Part shown: piece by piece, positions 61,945-64,000 of the stretch | Numbering within the stretch: the first letter of the stretch is position 1 | Layout of the letters: each line of letters begins with the position of its first letter | Source of the DNA: JAWVFM01 sp963843315 | GTDB taxonomy: Bacteria; Actinomycetota; Thermoleophilia; Solirubrobacterales; 70-9 | Direction: 5' to 3' | NCBI GenBank assembly: GCA_963843315.1 | Contig: CAWJJU010000006.1 | Coordinates: forward strand, 62,001-126,000 | Length of the DNA stretch: 64,000 nt | Notes under the pieces: generated by a model | What the model was told of the DNA's origin: nothing | Database searches by the model: none | Seen by the model: the letters and a program-made list of their open reading frames with translations, nothing else | Program-made: the position numbers and the translations under genes

Positions 61945-62206
61945 GGGGGGTCGCCCGAAGGGGGCGGCCAGCGACGCGGGAACCGATGACTCGTGATGGC
62001 TCTCAACCTTTGCTTTCGGAACCCCGTAGCGACTCGGTCCCGCGTCGTTGACCTTTGGCCGGCCGTGGCCGACCGATCCCAAGCATCGCTCTCGTGAGGC
62101 CCCGGTGCATCGGGGTGTGTCCGCCGACGCGGCGCGGGTAACTACTGAGAGCCTCCTCGCCCTTAGTCCCGATGACCGCCGGCCTGCTGGCGGGCATCCT
62201 CGTGGT
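61945..62206. promoter_or_regulatory. Divergent promoter region between the response regulator and a Usp gene
   Basis: 262 nt, the longest gene-free stretch in the window. It holds TGGCCGGCCG-type palindromic sequence near 62055-62070, the 10-mer AACTACTGAG at 62140-62149, and CATCCT at 62195-62200, which ends exactly 6 nt before GTG 62207 and is its likely -10 box. A half-site TTAGTCCC near 62163 recalls one arm of a DosR box but the second arm is missing. Confidence 0.45.
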
Positions 62207-63136
62207 GTGAGCACGCACCGCCCCAGGATCGTGATCGCCTTCGACGAGACGGAGGGCGCGGAGGATGCGCTCGCCCTCGGCGCGGCCCTTTCCGAGCTGC
62301 TCGGCGCACAGCCCGTCGCCGTCACCGTGATCAGGTTCCCCGCCCATCTCGTCGCCGCGGACCGAGAAGGCGACGTTCTGGACGTCCGAACCGAGCCCCG
62401 TCTCCAGACTGCAGCCGACGCGCTTGCGGCGTTCGAACCGGAGGTCCGCGGCATCCTGGACGACTCGCCCGCGCGGGCGCTGGGAGAGCTCTTGGCTCGC
62501 GAGCGACCGGCCCTGCTCGTTCTGGGCCCCACGCGGCGTGGGCCCTTCGGTCGTGCGCTGTCGGGTTCGACCGCGGCGAGGTTGATCCACGCTGCGCCAT
62601 GCCCGGTCGCCATCGCACCACCCGGGTACGCGAAGACGGTCGAGCGTCGCTTCATGCGGATCGGGGTGGGCATGCCGGGTGGCTCCGACGCCAGGGCGGT
62701 GGTCGAGCTCTCCACCGCGCTCGCGCGCCGATCCGGCGGCAGGATGCTGCTGATCCACGTTCTGGCCCCCAAGGGCACGGGTGCCCCGGTCGGGTTCGCC
62801 CCGATGGCCTCCGACGCCTACGCGTCGGCGGCCGCCGACGAGCACCGCCGCGTGCTTGGCGAATGCGCCGGCTGGGTTCCCGACGACGTGCCCTTCGACC
62901 GGCGCGGGTCGCAGGGCTTCCCGCCCGCCGTCCTCGCCGACGCAAGCAAGGTCCTGGATCTGCTCGTGGTGGGGTCGCGAGGTCTCGGGTCCGTCAAGAG
63001 GGCCCTTCTCGGGAGCGTTTCCGCGCGCGTCATCGAGCGCGCGAGCTGCCCCGTGCTCGTGGCGCCGCGAGGCTGCGATCGCACCGCTTTCGCGTCAGCC
63101 GGCGACGACGAGGTCGCAGCCCCGGCGCTGGCCTGA
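62207..63136 (+). CDS. Tandem-domain universal stress protein
   Basis: A 309-aa protein with two Usp domains (about 5-145 and 150-295). The C-terminal ATP loop is G-S-R-G-L-G-S-V-K-R-A-L-L-G-S-V-S; the first domain has G-P-T-R-R-G-P-F-G-R-A-L-S-G-S-T. The start F-D-E-T-E-G-A-E-D-A-L-A-L-G-A-A-L resembles that of the other Usps here (A-L-A-L-G), suggesting duplication within the locus. GTG 62207 is set by the CATCCT box 6 nt upstream and lack of Shine-Dalgarno. Confidence 0.92.
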   Translation: MSTHRPRIVIAFDETEGAEDALALGAALSELLGAQPVAVTVIRFPAHLVAADREGDVLDVRTEPRLQTAADALAAFEPEVRGILDDSPARALGELLARERPALLVLGPTRRGPFGRALSGSTAARLIHAAPCPVAIAPPGYAKTVERRFMRIGVGMPGGSDARAVVELSTALARRSGGRMLLIHVLAPKGTGAPVGFAPMASDAYASAAADEHRRVLGECAGWVPDDVPFDRRGSQGFPPAVLADASKVLDLLVVGSRGLGSVKRALLGSVSARVIERASCPVLVAPRGCDRTAFASAGDDEVAAPALA

Positions 63137-63148
63137 GGCGGGCGCACG

Positions 63149-63742
63149 ATGTCCACCGCGGCGGAGCTTGCGCTGATCGCCGGCGTCGTGTTCGCCGTCA
63201 ACCTCCTTCCCGCGTTCGGGCCGCCCACCTGGGCGGTGCTCGTGTTCTTTCACTTCAAGCTTCACCCGGGTGACGTCGCCCTGGTTGCCGTGGGCGCGGT
63301 CGCCGCCGCAAGCGGGCGGCTCGTGCTCGCCACAGCCAGCCGGCGCTTTCGCTCACGCCTGAGTCCCGACCGGCTGGCGAACCTGGCGGGTGCGCGCCGG
63401 GCGATCGCCGGCAACCGGGCCGGAGCGGCCGGGGGCCTGGCGCTGTTCGCGGTCTCCCCGCTCCCCTCCGGCCAGCTCTTCGTGGCCGCGGGGCTCATGG
63501 ACGTGCGCCTGCTGCCGCTGACGCTTGCGTTCTTCGCCGGGCGAACGGTCTCCTACTCGCTCTATCTCACCGCCGCCGGGATCGCGGGCGAGTCCCTGGG
63601 CTCGCTGGTGGGCAAATCGCTCGGCTCGCCGCTCGGCATCGCCCTCCAGGTTGTCTGCCTGGTCGCCCTGGTGGCGCTGGTCCGGGTGGACTGGGGCGCT
63701 CGCCTCGAGGCTCGACGGGTGCGCCGGGGCCGGCCCGCCTAG
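63149..63742 (+). CDS. VTT/DedA-like membrane protein
   Basis: A 197-aa protein with about five hydrophobic segments. N-L-L-P-A-F-G-P-P-T-W near residue 18 and A-V-S-P-L-P-S-G-Q-L-F-V-A-A-G-L in the middle are reminiscent of the G-x-x-x-x-P re-entrant motifs of small DedA/VTT membrane proteins. No function can be given. Starts 12 nt after the Usp gene, so probably cotranscribed. Confidence 0.7.
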   Translation: MSTAAELALIAGVVFAVNLLPAFGPPTWAVLVFFHFKLHPGDVALVAVGAVAAASGRLVLATASRRFRSRLSPDRLANLAGARRAIAGNRAGAAGGLALFAVSPLPSGQLFVAAGLMDVRLLPLTLAFFAGRTVSYSLYLTAAGIAGESLGSLVGKSLGSPLGIALQVVCLVALVALVRVDWGARLEARRVRRGRPA

Positions 63743-63745
63743 GCT
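63740..63745 (+). promoter_or_regulatory. Putative -10 box TAGGCT
   Basis: Overlaps the stop of the membrane-protein gene and lies 10 nt before ATG 63756. Confidence 0.4.
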
Positions 63746-63755
63746 CGTCGGCGCG

Positions 63756-64000
63756 ATGCTCGTCCTGATCCTCGCAGCCACCGGCACCGCACTGGCCGGC
63801 CTCCTCGCGCCGGGGCTGCGCCAGGGCTCCACAAAGCGGTGCTCGGCGGTGCGGCCGGGGGAGTCGCCTTTCTCTATGTCGCTCGCCGCGCGCTGGGCGC
63901 GTCCACCGCCAAGGTGCTGGGCCGCCCGGAGATCCGCACGTCGGTGCTCGTGTTCGTGGTCCTCTTCGTCCACAGCCTGCCGGAGGGGCTGGCGATCGGC
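63756..64000 (+). pseudogene. ZIP-family metal transporter, 5' part, frameshifted (runs off the window)
   Basis: ATG 63756 opens a hydrophobic frame (A-A-T-G-T-A-L-A-G-L-L-A-P-G-L-R-Q-G-S) that fits a ZIP helix. Homology then continues in another frame from about 63833: K-A-V-L-G-G-A-A-G-G-V-A-F-L-Y-V-A-R-R-A-L, ending V-H-S-L-P-E-G-L-A-I-G, the metal-binding H-x-x-P-E-G signature. One missing base in ACAAAGCGG would join them. The first helix of normal ZIP proteins also seems absent. Whether the gene is broken or the sequence is wrong cannot be decided here. Confidence 0.65.

Noticed and set aside
61945..62206. DosR box in the regulator-Usp gap
   Set aside because: Only one arm (TTAGTCCC) is present; the 20-bp palindrome is not.

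Overview
The window is a stretch of GC-rich (by eye around 70% G+C), gene-dense bacterial chromosome. I see no rRNA, tRNA, CRISPR array, insertion sequence or prophage gene, and no gene-free stretch longer than about 260 bases. The proteins point to an actinobacterium: a mycobacterial-type glutamine-dependent NAD synthetase, an MmpL transporter, a Ddn/F420-type nitroreductase, a GNAT-first protein acetyltransferase of the SlPatA type, HisKA_3/NarL two-component systems and many leaderless genes. A deep-branching member such as Thermoleophilia/Solirubrobacterales fits best, but that placement is inference.

Layout. 1-5.3 kb: the start of an isochorismatase-family gene, nadE, a membrane protein, and a drug-efflux MFS gene broken by frameshifts, coupled to a marR gene with a clear operator. 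5.3-11 kb: a PAS-GGDEF-EAL protein, a lactonase-like metallohydrolase, a quinone oxidoreductase, an O6-alkylguanine-DNA alkyltransferase and a membrane diguanylate cyclase. 11-21 kb: MmpL, a LuxR-type HTH fragment, an HdeD-like protein, an ATPase, a Ddn-type reductase, a secreted lipase, a secreted CocE/NonD hydrolase, a TfoX-N protein and DNA polymerase IV. 21-28.8 kb: a histidine-utilisation operon, hutH-hutU-def-hutF-hutI-sulfatase, with almost every junction overlapping. It has HutF, which makes N-formylglutamate, but no HutG; a peptide-deformylase-family gene sits where HutG would be expected.

29-40.7 kb: central carbon metabolism. A GNAT/acyl-CoA-synthetase fusion is followed by a four-gene 2-oxoacid:ferredoxin oxidoreductase operon (porG-porA-porB plus a GltD-like NAD(P)H/ferredoxin module) on the minus strand. 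Divergent from it are pyruvate phosphate dikinase and a TreT-type trehalose glycosyltransferase. Together they connect acetyl-CoA, pyruvate, PEP and trehalose. 40.5-45.6 kb: small redox and unknown genes, with a 15-bp inverted repeat bracketing 2.4 kb. 45.6-48.7 kb: an operon of a normal histidine kinase, a degenerate kinase lacking the phospho-accepting histidine, and one NarL-type regulator. 48.8-53.8 kb: a lipoprotein, a universal stress protein divergent from a LysR regulator, an ammonium transporter, a small cysteine-containing membrane protein and a TetR regulator. 53.8-57.4 kb: an arylsulfotransferase-sulfatase operon facing tetR across a perfect palindrome. 57.7-63.1 kb: three universal stress proteins around a GAF histidine kinase, a NarL regulator and a decayed cydC, resembling a DosRS-like stress locus. 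The window ends in a VTT-like membrane protein and a frameshifted ZIP metal transporter.

Two modes of translation start recur. Many first genes have a TANNNT box whose end lies exactly 6 nt (others 7-10) before an ATG or GTG, with no Shine-Dalgarno, which implies leaderless mRNAs. Downstream genes often start inside the previous stop (ATGA, GTGA or TTGA), which implies coupling. Several genes are damaged (MFS, cydC, LuxR fragment, ZIP, possibly DUF1330). Whether these lesions are biological or sequence errors cannot be settled from the sequence alone.
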